Shown here: positions 9,925 through 18,749 of the stretch, one piece after another | Numbering within the stretch: position 1 is the first letter of the stretch | Layout of the letters: the number at the start of each line of letters is the position of its first letter | Source of the DNA: Nodosilinea sp. P-1105 | GTDB taxonomy: Bacteria; Cyanobacteriota; Cyanobacteriia; Phormidesmidales; Phormidesmidaceae | DNA: 60,945 nucleotides | Reading direction: 5' to 3' | NCBI RefSeq assembly: GCF_012911975.1 | Contig: NZ_SMDQ01000031.1 | Span: forward strand, 1 to 60,945 | Translations under genes and position numbers: made by a program | Notes under the pieces: generated by a model | What the model saw: only the letters and a program-made list of their open reading frames with translations | Database searches by the model: none | Told to the model about the DNA's origin: nothing

Positions 9925-9960
9925 GGGATGTCGGGCGATCAGGCGATCGCCCGACATCCC
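9925..9960. repeat. 16-bp perfect hairpin containing HIP1, upstream of the YggT gene
   Basis: The arms 9925-9940 and 9945-9960 are perfect reverse complements (gggatgtcgggcgatc) with a 4-nt aggc loop. One arm plus the loop forms a HIP1 octamer. It sits in the divergent psbX/YggT spacer, 46 bp before the YggT start, and would fold in that transcript's leader if transcribed. Confidence 0.8.
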
Positions 9961-10006
9961 GGCCTGGGATAATGGCTCATATGCACAACACGCTGAGGAG
10001 TAACCC

Positions 10007-10291
10007 ATGACCACCACTGACCTATTCACCTGGGGCGTTGGCTTGCTCCTGGGGTTGATGACCTTGCTGTTTATTTTCCGGATTGTCTTGACCTGGTATC
10101 CCCAGGTGGATCTCACCAAGCTGCCGATTGCCCTGGTGGTGTGGCCCACGGAGCCCCTATTGGTACCCGTTCGCAAAGTGGTGCCTCCCATCGGTGGGGT
10201 CGATATTGCCCCGGTGATTTGGGTGGGAATTGTCACCCTGCTGCGGGAAATTCTCGTCGGTCAGCAGGGGCTGTTGCGCATGTTGGGCTAA
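10007..10291 (+). CDS. YggT family membrane protein (Ycf19-like)
   Basis: The 94-residue protein has two hydrophobic helices (~8-30 and ~68-90). Between them lies the YggT hallmark FRIVLTWYPQVDLTKLPI, then TEPLLVPVRKVVPPIGGVDIAPVIW. Homologues are implicated in membrane, division or thylakoid organisation, without a defined reaction. A GAGGAG ribosome site lies just upstream of ATG 10007. It is divergent from psbX. Confidence 0.92.
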   Translation: MTTTDLFTWGVGLLLGLMTLLFIFRIVLTWYPQVDLTKLPIALVVWPTEPLLVPVRKVVPPIGGVDIAPVIWVGIVTLLREILVGQQGLLRMLG

Positions 10292-10330
10292 CGCACCGTT
10301 CCCTAAAACCTGACACCTAAAACCTGACAC

Positions 10331-11677
10331 CTAAGTGCCCATCATTTCCACCACAAAATTGGTATAGACATCGCCCTTGAGGAAATTGTCATTTTCCAGC
10401 ACTTTTTGATGGAAGCCAATGGTGGTGGGTAAGCCAGTGATGGCGCACTCCCGCAGCGCCCGGCGCATGCGTCTGATCGCCGTGGGGCGATCGGGGCCCC
10501 AAACAATTAACTTGCCCACCAGGGAGTCATAGTAGGGGGGGATTTCATAATCGGTATACACATGGGAATCCATCCGCACCCCCATGCCCCCAGGGGCTAA
10601 ATAGCCGCTAATGCGACCCGGGTTGGGACGAAAGTTGTGGTCGGGGTCTTCGGCATTGATGCGGCATTCAATGGCGTGGCCGCGAAACTGAATGTCAGCC
10701 TGGGTAAAGGGCAGCTTTTCCCCCTGGGCAACCCGCAGTTGGGCGGCAATCAGGTCGATACCCGTGATCATTTCGGTGACGGGGTGTTCCACCTGAATGC
10801 GGGTGTTCATTTCCATGAAGTAAAAGTTGCCGTAGCGGTCCACCAAAAATTCCACCGTGCCTGCCCCCACATAGTTAATCGATTGGGCCGCTCGCACCGC
10901 CGCATCCCCCATTTTCTGTCGCTGTTCTGAGGTAAGTTGGGGGCTGGGGGCCTCTTCTAGTAGCTTTTGGTGCCGCCGTTGAATGGAGCAGTCCCGCTCG
11001 CCCAGATGCACGACGTTACCATAGCTATCGGCCAAAATTTGAAACTCAATGTGGCGGGGCCGCTCAATAAACTTTTCCAGGTATACCCCAGGGTTGCCAA
11101 AGGCCGCCTGAGCCTCCCCCTGAGCCGCCATAAAGGCTTTGCTCATGTGGGCTTCGGTCTCTACCAGGCGCATGCCTCGGCCGCCGCCACCAGCCGTGGC
11201 TTTGATGATTACCGGATAGCCGATTTCGCTGGCCACGGGGTAGGCTTCCGACTCATCCAGCAGCAGGCCCTCGCTGCCGGGCACTGTGGGCACCCCCACC
11301 CGCTGCATGGTTTCTTTGGCCGTAGACTTATCCCCCATTTTGCGGATTGAATCGGGGGAAGGGCCGACAAAGACAATCTGGTGGTCAGCGCAAATCTCAG
11401 CAAATCGGGCATTTTCAGCCAAGAAACCATAACCAGGGTGGATGGCGCTGGCGTTGCGGGTTAATGCCGCCGCAATAATGTTGGGAATGTTTAGGTAGCT
11501 CTTTTGGCTGGGGGCTTCGCCGATACACACGGCTTCGTCCGCCAACTGAACGTGGAGAGCATGGCGATCCACAGTGGAGTGTACGGCTACGGTGGCGATA
11601 CCCATTTCCTCGCAGCTGCGGAGGATTCGCAGGGCGATTTCTCCCCGGTTGGCAATCAAAATCTTGGAAAAGCGCAT
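10331..11677 (-). CDS. accC: Acetyl-CoA carboxylase, biotin carboxylase subunit
   Basis: AccC carboxylates biotin on AccB using ATP and bicarbonate, the first step of fatty-acid synthesis. The 448-residue length is normal. The sequence opens [20 protein letters not shown]. It then shows the ATP-grasp glycine loop [32 protein letters not shown], and the catalytic [14 protein letters not shown] segment. The gene appears monocistronic here. Between its 3' end and YggT lie two tandem copies of a 14-bp aaaacctgacacct repeat. Confidence 0.97.
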   Translation of the reverse strand: MRFSKILIANRGEIALRILRSCEEMGIATVAVHSTVDRHALHVQLADEAVCIGEAPSQKSYLNIPNIIAAALTRNASAIHPGYGFLAENARFAEICADHQIVFVGPSPDSIRKMGDKSTAKETMQRVGVPTVPGSEGLLLDESEAYPVASEIGYPVIIKATAGGGGRGMRLVETEAHMSKAFMAAQGEAQAAFGNPGVYLEKFIERPRHIEFQILADSYGNVVHLGERDCSIQRRHQKLLEEAPSPQLTSEQRQKMGDAAVRAAQSINYVGAGTVEFLVDRYGNFYFMEMNTRIQVEHPVTEMITGIDLIAAQLRVAQGEKLPFTQADIQFRGHAIECRINAEDPDHNFRPNPGRISGYLAPGGMGVRMDSHVYTDYEIPPYYDSLVGKLIVWGPDRPTAIRRMRRALRECAITGLPTTIGFHQKVLENDNFLKGDVYTNFVVEMMGT

Positions 11678-11860
11678 TATATACGGCGGTAGTGTCTGAT
11701 CAGAATCATACGACGGTTGCTGATCCTAACACGGGGTTGGGGTGACAAAATTTAGTCCACGGCAACCTGCAAATGCCACACTTATGGTTTATTCTTAATA
11801 TGGCTAAGTCGTTTGTCTGGCCTGATGTCTGGGGTTGGTTAACGGTTTGCGCTCACCCAT

Positions 11861-11942
11861 GCGGATGTGGTGGAATTGGTAGACACGCACGCTTGAGGGG
11901 CGTGTGGCTTATGCTGTGCGAGTTCGAGTCTCGCCATCCGCA
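11861..11942 (+). tRNA. tRNA-Leu (GAG)
   Basis: The acceptor arms gcggatg/catccgc pair fully, with discriminator A. The D-loop region is tggaattggtagaca. The anticodon stem cacgc/gcgtg encloses ttgaggg, giving anticodon GAG. A long variable arm of the leucine type and a T arm (gttcgagtc) follow. CCA is not encoded in this 82-nt gene. Confidence 0.96.
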
Positions 11943-11965
11943 TTAATGTAAGAGAATATACACCC

Positions 11966-11994
11966 AAAAAAAACCAGAGAGCGAACTCCCTGGT
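11966..11994 (-). terminator. Intrinsic terminator of the pst operon
   Basis: Read on the minus strand, accagggag-ttcg-ctctctggt forms a UUCG-capped stem followed by eight T. It lies about 40 bp beyond the pstB stop codon and between pstB and the plus-strand tRNA. Confidence 0.9.
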
Positions 11995-12034
11995 ATGTGT
12001 GACGGATGAAAAAGTTACGCCGATCAGCCCTGGC

Positions 12035-12847
12035 CTAGCCAAATCGACCGCTGACGTAATCGCGGGTGCGCTGATCGGCGGGGTTAGAAAAGACTTTGTC
12101 TGTGGTATCTACTTCCACCAGGTAGCCCACCCGCTTGCCGCCGTCTAGAGCTTCGGCGTTAAAGAAAGCGGTATAGTCAGCCACTCGAGAAGCCTGCTGC
12201 ATGTTGTGGGTGACGATAACAATGGTGTATTCCTGCTTTAGTTCCTTCATCAGCTCTTCAATCCGCATGGTAGAAATGGGGTCTAGAGCTGAGCAGGGCT
12301 CATCCATGAGGATGACGTCGGGCTGCACAGCGATCGCCCGGGCAATACACAGACGCTGTTGCTGCCCCCCGGACAGGGATGTGCCCAATGTCTTGAGCTT
12401 ATCTTTGACTTCGTCCCACAGGGCGGCCTTACGCAGAGACTTTTCGACCACCTCGTCCAGGTTTTGCTTCATGCCATTCACCCGCAGACCATAGGCCACA
12501 TTGTCATAAATGGTCTTGGGGAAGGGGTTCGGCTGCTGAAACACCATGCCGATCTTGCGGCGCACCACCACCGGGTCTACGGTTTTGTCATAGAGTTGCT
12601 TACCGCGATAAGTCAAATGTCCCTTGACCTCCGCCCCAGGAATCAGGTCGTTAGTGCGGTTGTAGCAGCGCAATAGGGTGCTTTTACCACAACCTGAGGG
12701 ACCAATAAAGGCCGTAATCTTGCCTTCTAGGATGTTCAGGGTGACGTCGCGCAGGGCAATACTATTGCCATAGTAGACCGACAGGTTTTGGGCCTCAAAG
12801 ATGCGCCGTAGGTCTACGGCCGTGTTGTTCATCGATTGGGATTGCAT
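12035..12847 (-). CDS. pstB: Phosphate ABC transporter ATP-binding protein PstB (copy 1)
   Basis: PstB hydrolyses ATP to drive high-affinity phosphate import through PstC/PstA. The 270-residue protein shows Walker [11 protein letters not shown]-loop VFQQPNPF, signature LSGGQQQR, Walker B VILMDEP and the switch His in VTHNMQQA. It is the last gene of the pstSCAB order and is followed by a UUCG-loop terminator. A second PstB is encoded at 20.3-21.1 kb. The spacer upstream carries three near-copies of a ~17-bp gctcgggg-ttgaca repeat. Confidence 0.97.
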   Translation of the reverse strand: MQSQSMNNTAVDLRRIFEAQNLSVYYGNSIALRDVTLNILEGKITAFIGPSGCGKSTLLRCYNRTNDLIPGAEVKGHLTYRGKQLYDKTVDPVVVRRKIGMVFQQPNPFPKTIYDNVAYGLRVNGMKQNLDEVVEKSLRKAALWDEVKDKLKTLGTSLSGGQQQRLCIARAIAVQPDVILMDEPCSALDPISTMRIEELMKELKQEYTIVIVTHNMQQASRVADYTAFFNAEALDGGKRVGYLVEVDTTDKVFSNPADQRTRDYVSGRFG

Positions 12848-13025
12848 GGGGTTTCTACGTGGGTTAATGGCTCGGGGGATTGACAGCTCGGGGGGTTGAC
12901 AGCTCGGGGCATCAGCAGGCTGAAACGGAAAATTACCGGTCAGCTTAACCAGAGCCAGACCAAGTCCAGGTGGGGACCTGAAGTTTTTCCACAGGTAGAC
13001 CCCCAGGCCCGGACTTGAGTTTGAC

Positions 13026-13958
13026 TTAAATTACTTTCTTCCTGCTGAAATAGCGGGCCAGAATACTGAACAGAAGCACAATCACCAGTAACACCAAAGC
13101 CGCCGCCCAACCCAGTTGCTGAGATGCTTGGTAGGGGATGATGGAGAAAAAGTAAATCAGCACTGGCATGGTGGCCACGGGTCGCCATAAGTCAGTGGAC
13201 CAGAAATTATTGTTAAAGGCTGTGAACAGCAGTGGCGCCGCTGACCCTGCCGCCTGGGCCACCGACAACACAACACCAGTAATGATAGAGGTCAGGGCAG
13301 CGGGCAGAACAATGCGACTAACGGTTTGAAACCGAGTGGCCCCAATGCCAGTAGCGGCCCACCGCATTTCGTTGGGGACCAACAGCAGGGCTTCTTCGGT
13401 AGCGCGAATAATAATTGGTAACATGAGCACTGCCAGAGCCACCCCCCCAGCGAAAGCAGAAAAGGTACCCGTGGGCAGCACCACAACCGTATAGGCAAAC
13501 AAGCCCATGAGAATCGACGGTACTCCAGCTAGCACATTGGCCGAAAACTTAACCAGGTAGGCCAACTTGGTACCCCGGCCAAACTCGGCCAGGTACACCG
13601 CTGCCAGCACCCCAAAGGGCACCGAAATGGCAATGGCAACCCCTAGGGTCATCAAGGTGCCGATAATGGCATGGCCAACGCCGCCCCCCGATAAGCCTGG
13701 CGGCGGTGGTAACTGGGTAAAAATATCGGGGAAGACCAGGGCTTCGGCACCCCTCTGAAAGACGCCAACCAGCACCCAAGCCAGCGGCAACACCACCGCC
13801 GCTGCAAACACCATCGTCAACACTGTCAGCGCCTTACCGGCAATGCGACGGTGGGAGGCCAGATTTTGGCCGGTCATATCAAACGAGTCTTCGCCCTCAA
13901 AGGCTAAATTGGGCTGTCTGCCTGCGGTATCCATAGCGGGGTGTTCCTCTTCTGACAA
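13026..13958 (-). CDS. pstA: Phosphate ABC transporter permease PstA
   Basis: Membrane subunit of the Pst transporter, 310 residues with six predicted helices. The N-terminus is ~45 residues of hydrophilic extension ([12 protein letters not shown]) before the first helix ([20 protein letters not shown]). The permease EAA-type loop [25 protein letters not shown] identifies the family. It lies between pstC and pstB in one transcriptional direction. A shorter start within the extension is possible. Confidence 0.95.
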   Translation of the reverse strand: MSEEEHPAMDTAGRQPNLAFEGEDSFDMTGQNLASHRRIAGKALTVLTMVFAAAVVLPLAWVLVGVFQRGAEALVFPDIFTQLPPPPGLSGGGVGHAIIGTLMTLGVAIAISVPFGVLAAVYLAEFGRGTKLAYLVKFSANVLAGVPSILMGLFAYTVVVLPTGTFSAFAGGVALAVLMLPIIIRATEEALLLVPNEMRWAATGIGATRFQTVSRIVLPAALTSIITGVVLSVAQAAGSAAPLLFTAFNNNFWSTDLWRPVATMPVLIYFFSIIPYQASQQLGWAAALVLLVIVLLFSILARYFSRKKVI

Positions 13959-14117
13959 CTGACAGTAACCGACAACTGATCACAAAACAAATTTTTAACG
14001 GTCGCAGATCCGGCACAGAATGGCTAGAGCCTCGGTGTCAAAAGCCATCGTTCTAATCACATCACCAATGCCGATCAAGGAATCGGATCCTAAACCAATG
14101 ATCTAGCCCCAGTTAGG

Positions 14118-15086
14118 CTACTCAACATTTTGGAACCGGCGAATGACAACCTCAGCCAGAATATTCACCACCAGGGACAAAATCATTAGCACTAGACCGG
14201 CATACATCAATGCCGCCACCTGGGTACGACCGGCCTCACCAAACTGAGAGGCAATGAGCGCCGTAATGGTAGTCCCTGGCTGTAGCCAGGAAATGTCGAT
14301 GCGATTAGCATTACCCACCAGCATGGCCGATACCATGGTTTCTCCCAGGGCGCGCCCCAGACCCAGCATCACAGAGCTAATGATGCCCGATAATCCCGCT
14401 GGAATCAGCACCCGCAAAATCGTTTCCCAGCGAGTGGCCCCCAGGGCGAGCGAACCAGTACGCATGTCACGGGGCAGCACTTCAAAGGTGCTGCGGGTAA
14501 TGGAAATGATGACCGGCACAATCATGATCGCTAGTACCAGACCCACCAGCAGTAGATTGTTACCCCGGGGGGTACCCCCACCAAAAATTGGAATCCAGCC
14601 AAAGTTAGCGTTTAAAAACCGAAAGAAGGGTCGAATGGCGGGGATCAGCACAAAAATGCCCCAGATGCCCAACACCACACTGGGGATGGCCACAATTAGC
14701 TCGATGGCAAAGGCGATCGGTGTGGTCACCCACTTGGGGGCAAACCCCTCGGTTAAAAAGATGGCCACCCCAATGCCCAGGGGCACGGCAAGCGCCACGG
14801 CAATGAACGACGTGATCAGGGTGCCATAGATTTGGGGCAGCACCCCATAGACATTGGTCACCGGGTTCCAGGTGGTGCCAAAAATAAACCCTGGGCCAAA
14901 GGCGCGAATGGCGGGCATGGCCGAGTCGGCGGTCTGTAAAATCACCCAGATCAGCACCGCCCCAGCCCCAATGGCCAGCAGCAGGGTTAGCCCCCAGAAC
15001 CCAACATCCAGCACTCGGGCCGTGCTGTTGCGTTTTTCAAGCCCTTGGCTTCTTTGATACCCCGTTGACTGTTCTGCCAGCGTCAT
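14118..15086 (-). CDS. pstC: Phosphate ABC transporter permease PstC
   Basis: Membrane subunit pairing with PstA, 322 residues with six hydrophobic helices. Family hallmarks are FIFGTTWNPV, the loop FEVLPRDMRTGSLALGATRW and GLGRALGETMVSAMLVGN. A 36-bp perfect palindrome separates it from pstS upstream, which probably lets pstS mRNA accumulate more than the rest of the operon. Confidence 0.96.
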   Translation of the reverse strand: MTLAEQSTGYQRSQGLEKRNSTARVLDVGFWGLTLLLAIGAGAVLIWVILQTADSAMPAIRAFGPGFIFGTTWNPVTNVYGVLPQIYGTLITSFIAVALAVPLGIGVAIFLTEGFAPKWVTTPIAFAIELIVAIPSVVLGIWGIFVLIPAIRPFFRFLNANFGWIPIFGGGTPRGNNLLLVGLVLAIMIVPVIISITRSTFEVLPRDMRTGSLALGATRWETILRVLIPAGLSGIISSVMLGLGRALGETMVSAMLVGNANRIDISWLQPGTTITALIASQFGEAGRTQVAALMYAGLVLMILSLVVNILAEVVIRRFQNVE

Positions 15087-15159
15087 GATACTTCCTTGGC
15101 TCTTGTGAAAAACCTGTCAATTTACACTTACGTGGATGAAAAAACATAGATGAAACAAA

Positions 15160-15195
15160 GAACTAGATTGCCCTAAATTTAGGGCAATCTAGTTC
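15160..15195 (-). terminator. 36-bp perfect palindrome between pstS and pstC
   Basis: The arms gaactagattgccctaaa and tttagggcaatctagttc are perfect reverse complements with no unpaired loop bases. It is 12 bp after the pstS stop codon. In the minus-strand transcript it would form an 18-bp hairpin followed by a moderately T-rich stretch. An attenuating or RNA-stabilising role is inferred, as for other binding-protein genes at the head of ABC operons. Confidence 0.75.
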
Positions 15196-15207
15196 TCATC
15201 AAGGGGA

Positions 15208-16332
15208 TTAACCGGCCTCTACGGTGTCAAACACCTCAATGATGCGCTCTACCAGTTCATCGGGCAGGGGCACAAACAGCAGTTCTTCGGTTAGGGCATC
15301 CCCTTCAGGTCCTAAAGCCCACTCAAACACACCCCGTAGGGCTTCCCAGGTTTCGGCACTTTCGTATTCCTGGTAAATCATCACCCACACCAGACCGACG
15401 ATGGGGTAGGCATCTTCACCGGCAGGATCGGGGACCAGCAGGGCAAAGTCATCGGGTACTTCTTCGCCGAGTAGCGCATTGGAAGCGTTCTCGGGGGTGG
15501 GCTCCATGAAGTTGCCAGCGTTGTTTTCCACCAGGGCAGAGGGAATGTCATTCAGGGCCGCGTAGGCGTAGGACAGGTAGCCGATCGCCCCTTCGTTTTG
15601 CTGAATACCAGCGGCTACCCCTTCATTACCCTGACCGCCGATGCCCACGGGCCAGTCCACGGAGGTACCCACACCCGCTTCCCAACCATCGCAAACGGTA
15701 TCGATATGGTTGACGAACACGAAGGTGGTACCTGAACCATCAGACCGATGCACCCAGGTGATGTCTAGATCAGGAAAATCGATGTCAGGATTGGCTTCCG
15801 CAAAGACGGGATCATTCCAGTTAGTGATTTCGCCAGTAACGATGCCGCAGTAGGCTTCACGGTCGAGGCTGAGCTCTTGGTCACCAACCCCAGGCAGGTT
15901 GTAGGAAAAGGAAACGTGACCGCCAGTGATGGGAATCTGGATGGGCTCAAAGGGCCAGGCTTCCCGGAACGACTTCATCCGGTCTTCGGAGTCAGTGATC
16001 GGGGCCTCCGATGCACCGAAGTCTACGGTGCCATTGATGTATTGCTCTAGACCGGCACCGCTACCGACGGACTGGTAGCTGACCTGTACATCGGGGTTGA
16101 CTTCACGGTTGTAGGTGTCAAACCAGCGCTGGAACAGAGGAGCCGGGAAGGTCGCCCCCGCCCCACTGATGGCAACAATATTGCCACTACCATTAGCTCC
16201 AACGGGGGGAGCATCATCACCGTTGACAGCTATTTCACCGCCACCACCACAGGCGGCAACCCCTAAGACCATAGGCAGAGAAGCCGCTGCCAAAAACGCT
16301 TTGCGATTGAAAATCATGGGAAGCATGTCCAC
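15208..16332 (-). CDS. pstS: Phosphate-binding lipoprotein PstS
   Basis: The periplasmic receptor delivers phosphate to PstCA. The 374-residue precursor has a signal with lipobox (LPMVLGVAAC), an acidic linker, then ISGAGATFPAPLFQRWFDTY. The loops VSYQSVGSGAGLEQYINGTV, DFGASEAPI and HRSDGSGTTFVF are the phosphate-binding loops. The annotated ATG at 16332 gives MDMLPMIFNRKAF; the internal Met before FNRKAF is an equally good start. It leads the pst operon, below two clusters of Pho-box-like repeats. Confidence 0.96.
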   Translation of the reverse strand: MDMLPMIFNRKAFLAAASLPMVLGVAACGGGGEIAVNGDDAPPVGANGSGNIVAISGAGATFPAPLFQRWFDTYNREVNPDVQVSYQSVGSGAGLEQYINGTVDFGASEAPITDSEDRMKSFREAWPFEPIQIPITGGHVSFSYNLPGVGDQELSLDREAYCGIVTGEITNWNDPVFAEANPDIDFPDLDITWVHRSDGSGTTFVFVNHIDTVCDGWEAGVGTSVDWPVGIGGQGNEGVAAGIQQNEGAIGYLSYAYAALNDIPSALVENNAGNFMEPTPENASNALLGEEVPDDFALLVPDPAGEDAYPIVGLVWVMIYQEYESAETWEALRGVFEWALGPEGDALTEELLFVPLPDELVERIIEVFDTVEAG

Positions 16333-16592
16333 TTTTGAAAACGACTAGTAAAAGCGATGGAAAAACTTAGATAGAGGAGCCATACAGGCCCTGATGTGAT
16401 CCAATAGCTGTTGAAAAACCAACCCGAACTGGAACATCCAAACAAGAAACTATCACACTATGCAGCAAAATGTTTACTCATTTTTAGGGCCTCTTTCAAA
16501 TAGCTCCGCTGAGAGGATTGCACACAAAAAGGATATAAAAGGGACAGTCTTTCAGCGGGAACGAGTGCATATGGATGCCGTTATTGTTGAGG

Positions 16593-16633
16593 CTTAATCA
16601 AATCTTAAGCTGCTCTTAATTAGGTCTTGGTTG
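16593..16633 (+). promoter_or_regulatory. Cyanobacterial Pho box, four 8-bp repeats (pstS upstream region)
   Basis: Four octamers stand at an exact 11-bp period: CTTAATCA, CTTAAGCT, CTTAATTA and CTTGGTTG, separated by 3 bp each. This matches the SphR-type Pho-box layout (PyTTAAPyPy(T/A) every 11 bp). They read 5'-3' on the plus strand, opposite to pstS, whose start is ~260 bp away; no plus-strand gene follows. The 523-bp pstS upstream spacer holds no gene. Confidence 0.75.
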
Positions 16634-16781
16634 ACTTTGTGATTGCTTTCTGGAGGTTTTTCAGCACTGATTGAGGTTGGTCTGAGCTGAGGGCAGACCC
16701 TCTACGTGATTCAGAATGTGATTGAGATTGGCCTGGGCGGGAAATTAGATTTAATTAGCTTAGGATAAGTCTAAGGAATGA

Positions 16782-16800
16782 CGATTAAGTTGGGGTTAAT
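16782..16800 (-). promoter_or_regulatory. Second Pho-box-like pair upstream of pstS
   Basis: On the minus strand, ATTAACCC-caa-CTTAATCG gives two consensus octamers at 11-bp spacing in the same sense as pstS. More degenerate TTAG/TAAG repeats continue towards 16740. It is ~150 bp further from pstS than the four-repeat box. Confidence 0.5.
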
Positions 16801-16855
16801 GAAAACTGTGGGGCAAGCTTAATGTTAGCCCTTGGGGTAACTTTCGGGGATGTTT

Positions 16856-18172
16856 TTAGCCAAATTGATGGGGACTTGACTGGCTGGTTGGCAAGGCCGG
16901 GGGAGTTCGGCTAACCCTGGGATGCGATTGGCTGAGGGTAATGGTGAAGGTGGTGCCGACGTCGACCTGGCTATGCACCTGGAGGGTGCCGCCGTGGGCT
17001 TGGACAATTTGTTGGGCGATCGCCAGACCCAGGCCAAACCCACCGGTTTCTTGAGCCCGAGCCTGGTCAACCCGATAAAATCGCTCAAAAATATGGGGCA
17101 AATCGGTGGGGGGAATGCCAATGCCGTTGTCTTCCACGGCGATCGCTACGTGATCGCCCTCTACCACCAGGCGCAGGGTGACCCGCCCACCAGGGGGAGT
17201 ATAGCGACAGGCATTGCTGAGTAAATTCGCGATCGCCTGACGTAGGAGAGCAGCTTCTCCCCTAACCCAGAGGGGCTCGGCTGGGGTCTGTAGTTCCCAG
17301 TGCAATCCCTTGGTCATGGCCTGGGGTTGAAACTCTGTGGCTAAGTCTTGGGCTAGGGCGGTCAGGTTGCACTGGTCGGTGGTGGCGGGTTGGTCGCTGG
17401 AGACCAGCAAAAACAGGCTACTAATCAGCTCGCCCATTGCCTGGGCCAACTCGGTGATGCGCTGCAATCGGGCTCGTTGATCGGTGGGGGACTGGGTCAA
17501 CAACCCTAGTTCAGCCTGGTTCAAGATAGAGGCTACGGGCGATCGCAGCTCGTGGCTGGCATCGGCGCTAAATTGTTCTAGACGCTGGTACGACTGGCGA
17601 ATGGGCCGGATCATCTGGCCCGCGAACCACCAGCTCACCAGCCCCATTAGCCCCACCCCCAAGGGCAGGCCGATACTTAAAAACCTGCGGGTCTGAGCCA
17701 GGGTTAACTCTGCTGACGCCAGGGGAATTCCCACCTGTAGATGGCCTAACCCCTGCCCTTCTGCCTCCAGGGGAATCGTCAGTTGACGCAGCCGCTGACC
17801 GTCATCGGTGAGGGTTTTATAGCCTGGCACAACCACCTCGGATTCCCCTGGCATCGGTCCAAAGAACATTAGTAAATGGTTATTGGGGTCGTACCAGCGG
17901 GCAAAGACCAGTTCTGACTCAACGCTCAAGGTGGCATTGCCCAATAGGGGAGTTGTATCCAGCTGAAATTCCCAAAGGGTGGGCTGGTCGGCCTGAGGGG
18001 AGTAGGTGGTGCTGCTGATTAATAGGCTCGCTTCTCGGTAGAGGCGGCGATCCAGCTTTTGCAGTTCGCGCTCCACCTCGGTGATGTAGAGAACACCACC
18101 AAAAATAACAAACACACTGCCCATGGCGAGCATGAGCCACTGGGTGAGGCAACGGCGACTGCGGACGAACAT
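16856..18172 (-). CDS. Membrane sensor histidine kinase (RppB/NrsS-like)
   Basis: 438 residues with an N-terminal helix (~10-32), a ~150-residue extracytoplasmic loop and a second helix (~166-186), giving a typical membrane sensor. The HisKA helix contains FSADASHELRSPVASILNQ with the phospho-acceptor His. The catalytic domain has AIANLLSNACRYTP (N box), VEDNGIGIPPTDLPHIFERFYR and GFGLGLAIAQQIVQAHGG. It follows the response regulator in the same direction, separated by a 577-bp repeat-filled spacer. The loop resembles Ni/redox-type RppB sensors, but the location beside pst leaves a phosphate link possible. Confidence 0.9.
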   Translation of the reverse strand: MFVRSRRCLTQWLMLAMGSVFVIFGGVLYITEVERELQKLDRRLYREASLLISSTTYSPQADQPTLWEFQLDTTPLLGNATLSVESELVFARWYDPNNHLLMFFGPMPGESEVVVPGYKTLTDDGQRLRQLTIPLEAEGQGLGHLQVGIPLASAELTLAQTRRFLSIGLPLGVGLMGLVSWWFAGQMIRPIRQSYQRLEQFSADASHELRSPVASILNQAELGLLTQSPTDQRARLQRITELAQAMGELISSLFLLVSSDQPATTDQCNLTALAQDLATEFQPQAMTKGLHWELQTPAEPLWVRGEAALLRQAIANLLSNACRYTPPGGRVTLRLVVEGDHVAIAVEDNGIGIPPTDLPHIFERFYRVDQARAQETGGFGLGLAIAQQIVQAHGGTLQVHSQVDVGTTFTITLSQSHPRVSRTPPALPTSQSSPHQFG

Positions 18173-18749
18173 AGGGGAGGGGGGAGGGGGGGGAGTGGAT
18201 GGGTGGGGGAGTGGATGGGTGGATGGGTGGATGGGTGGTAGACGCGGAGCGGCTTCCCGAAGGGTAGGGTGGATGGGTGGTAGACGCGGAGCGGCTTCCC
18301 GAAGGGTAGGGTGGATGGGTGGTAGACGCGGAGCGGCTTCCCGAAGGGTAGGGTGGATGGGTGGTAGACGCGGAGCGGCTTCCCGAAGGGTAGGGTGGAT
18401 GGGTGGTAGACGCGGAGCGGCTTCCCGAAGGGTAGAGTGGATGGGTGGATGGGTGGATGGGTGAAGGAGTATAGACGCGGAGCGGCTTCCCGCAGGGTAG
18501 GGGTGTTGGGGTAAATAGTTTTGAGTGTTTAGTTTTGAATTTTGAGTTCTTTCAGCAGTGCTCTAGTCCAAAACTTATCCTCCGCAGACCCTTCGCGTAG
18601 GCGTTCACGAAGCGAGTGCTTGGCACTCAGCTTGTCCCAAGGACTTGCAAAATTCAAAGTTTCCCCCCTCTTCACCTCCCCACCTCCCCATCTCCCCATC
18701 TCCCCATCTCCCCATCTCCCTATCTCCCCATCTCCCTACCTCTCCCCCG
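18173..18749. repeat. Repeat-filled spacer with 42-bp tandem array
   Basis: Five head-to-tail 42-bp units begin at 18239, 18281, 18323, 18365 and 18407, with a sixth divergent copy at 18472. Each combines gacgcggagcggcttcccg with an octamer run ggatgggt. Near the regulator end (18660-18745) lies a separate catctcccc tandem run. No credible gene is present. The cggagcggcttcccg core recurs at 36413 and 39188 in the nif cluster. Confidence 0.93.

Noticed and set aside
18123..18464. Open frame of 113 codons with GGRRGAASRRVGWM repeats
   Set aside because: It is only the in-frame translation of a 42-bp non-coding tandem repeat (42 is a multiple of 3), opposite to the kinase gene start.
18239..18501. 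Possible CRISPR array
   Set aside because: The repeats are contiguous with no unique spacers, and no cas gene is near.
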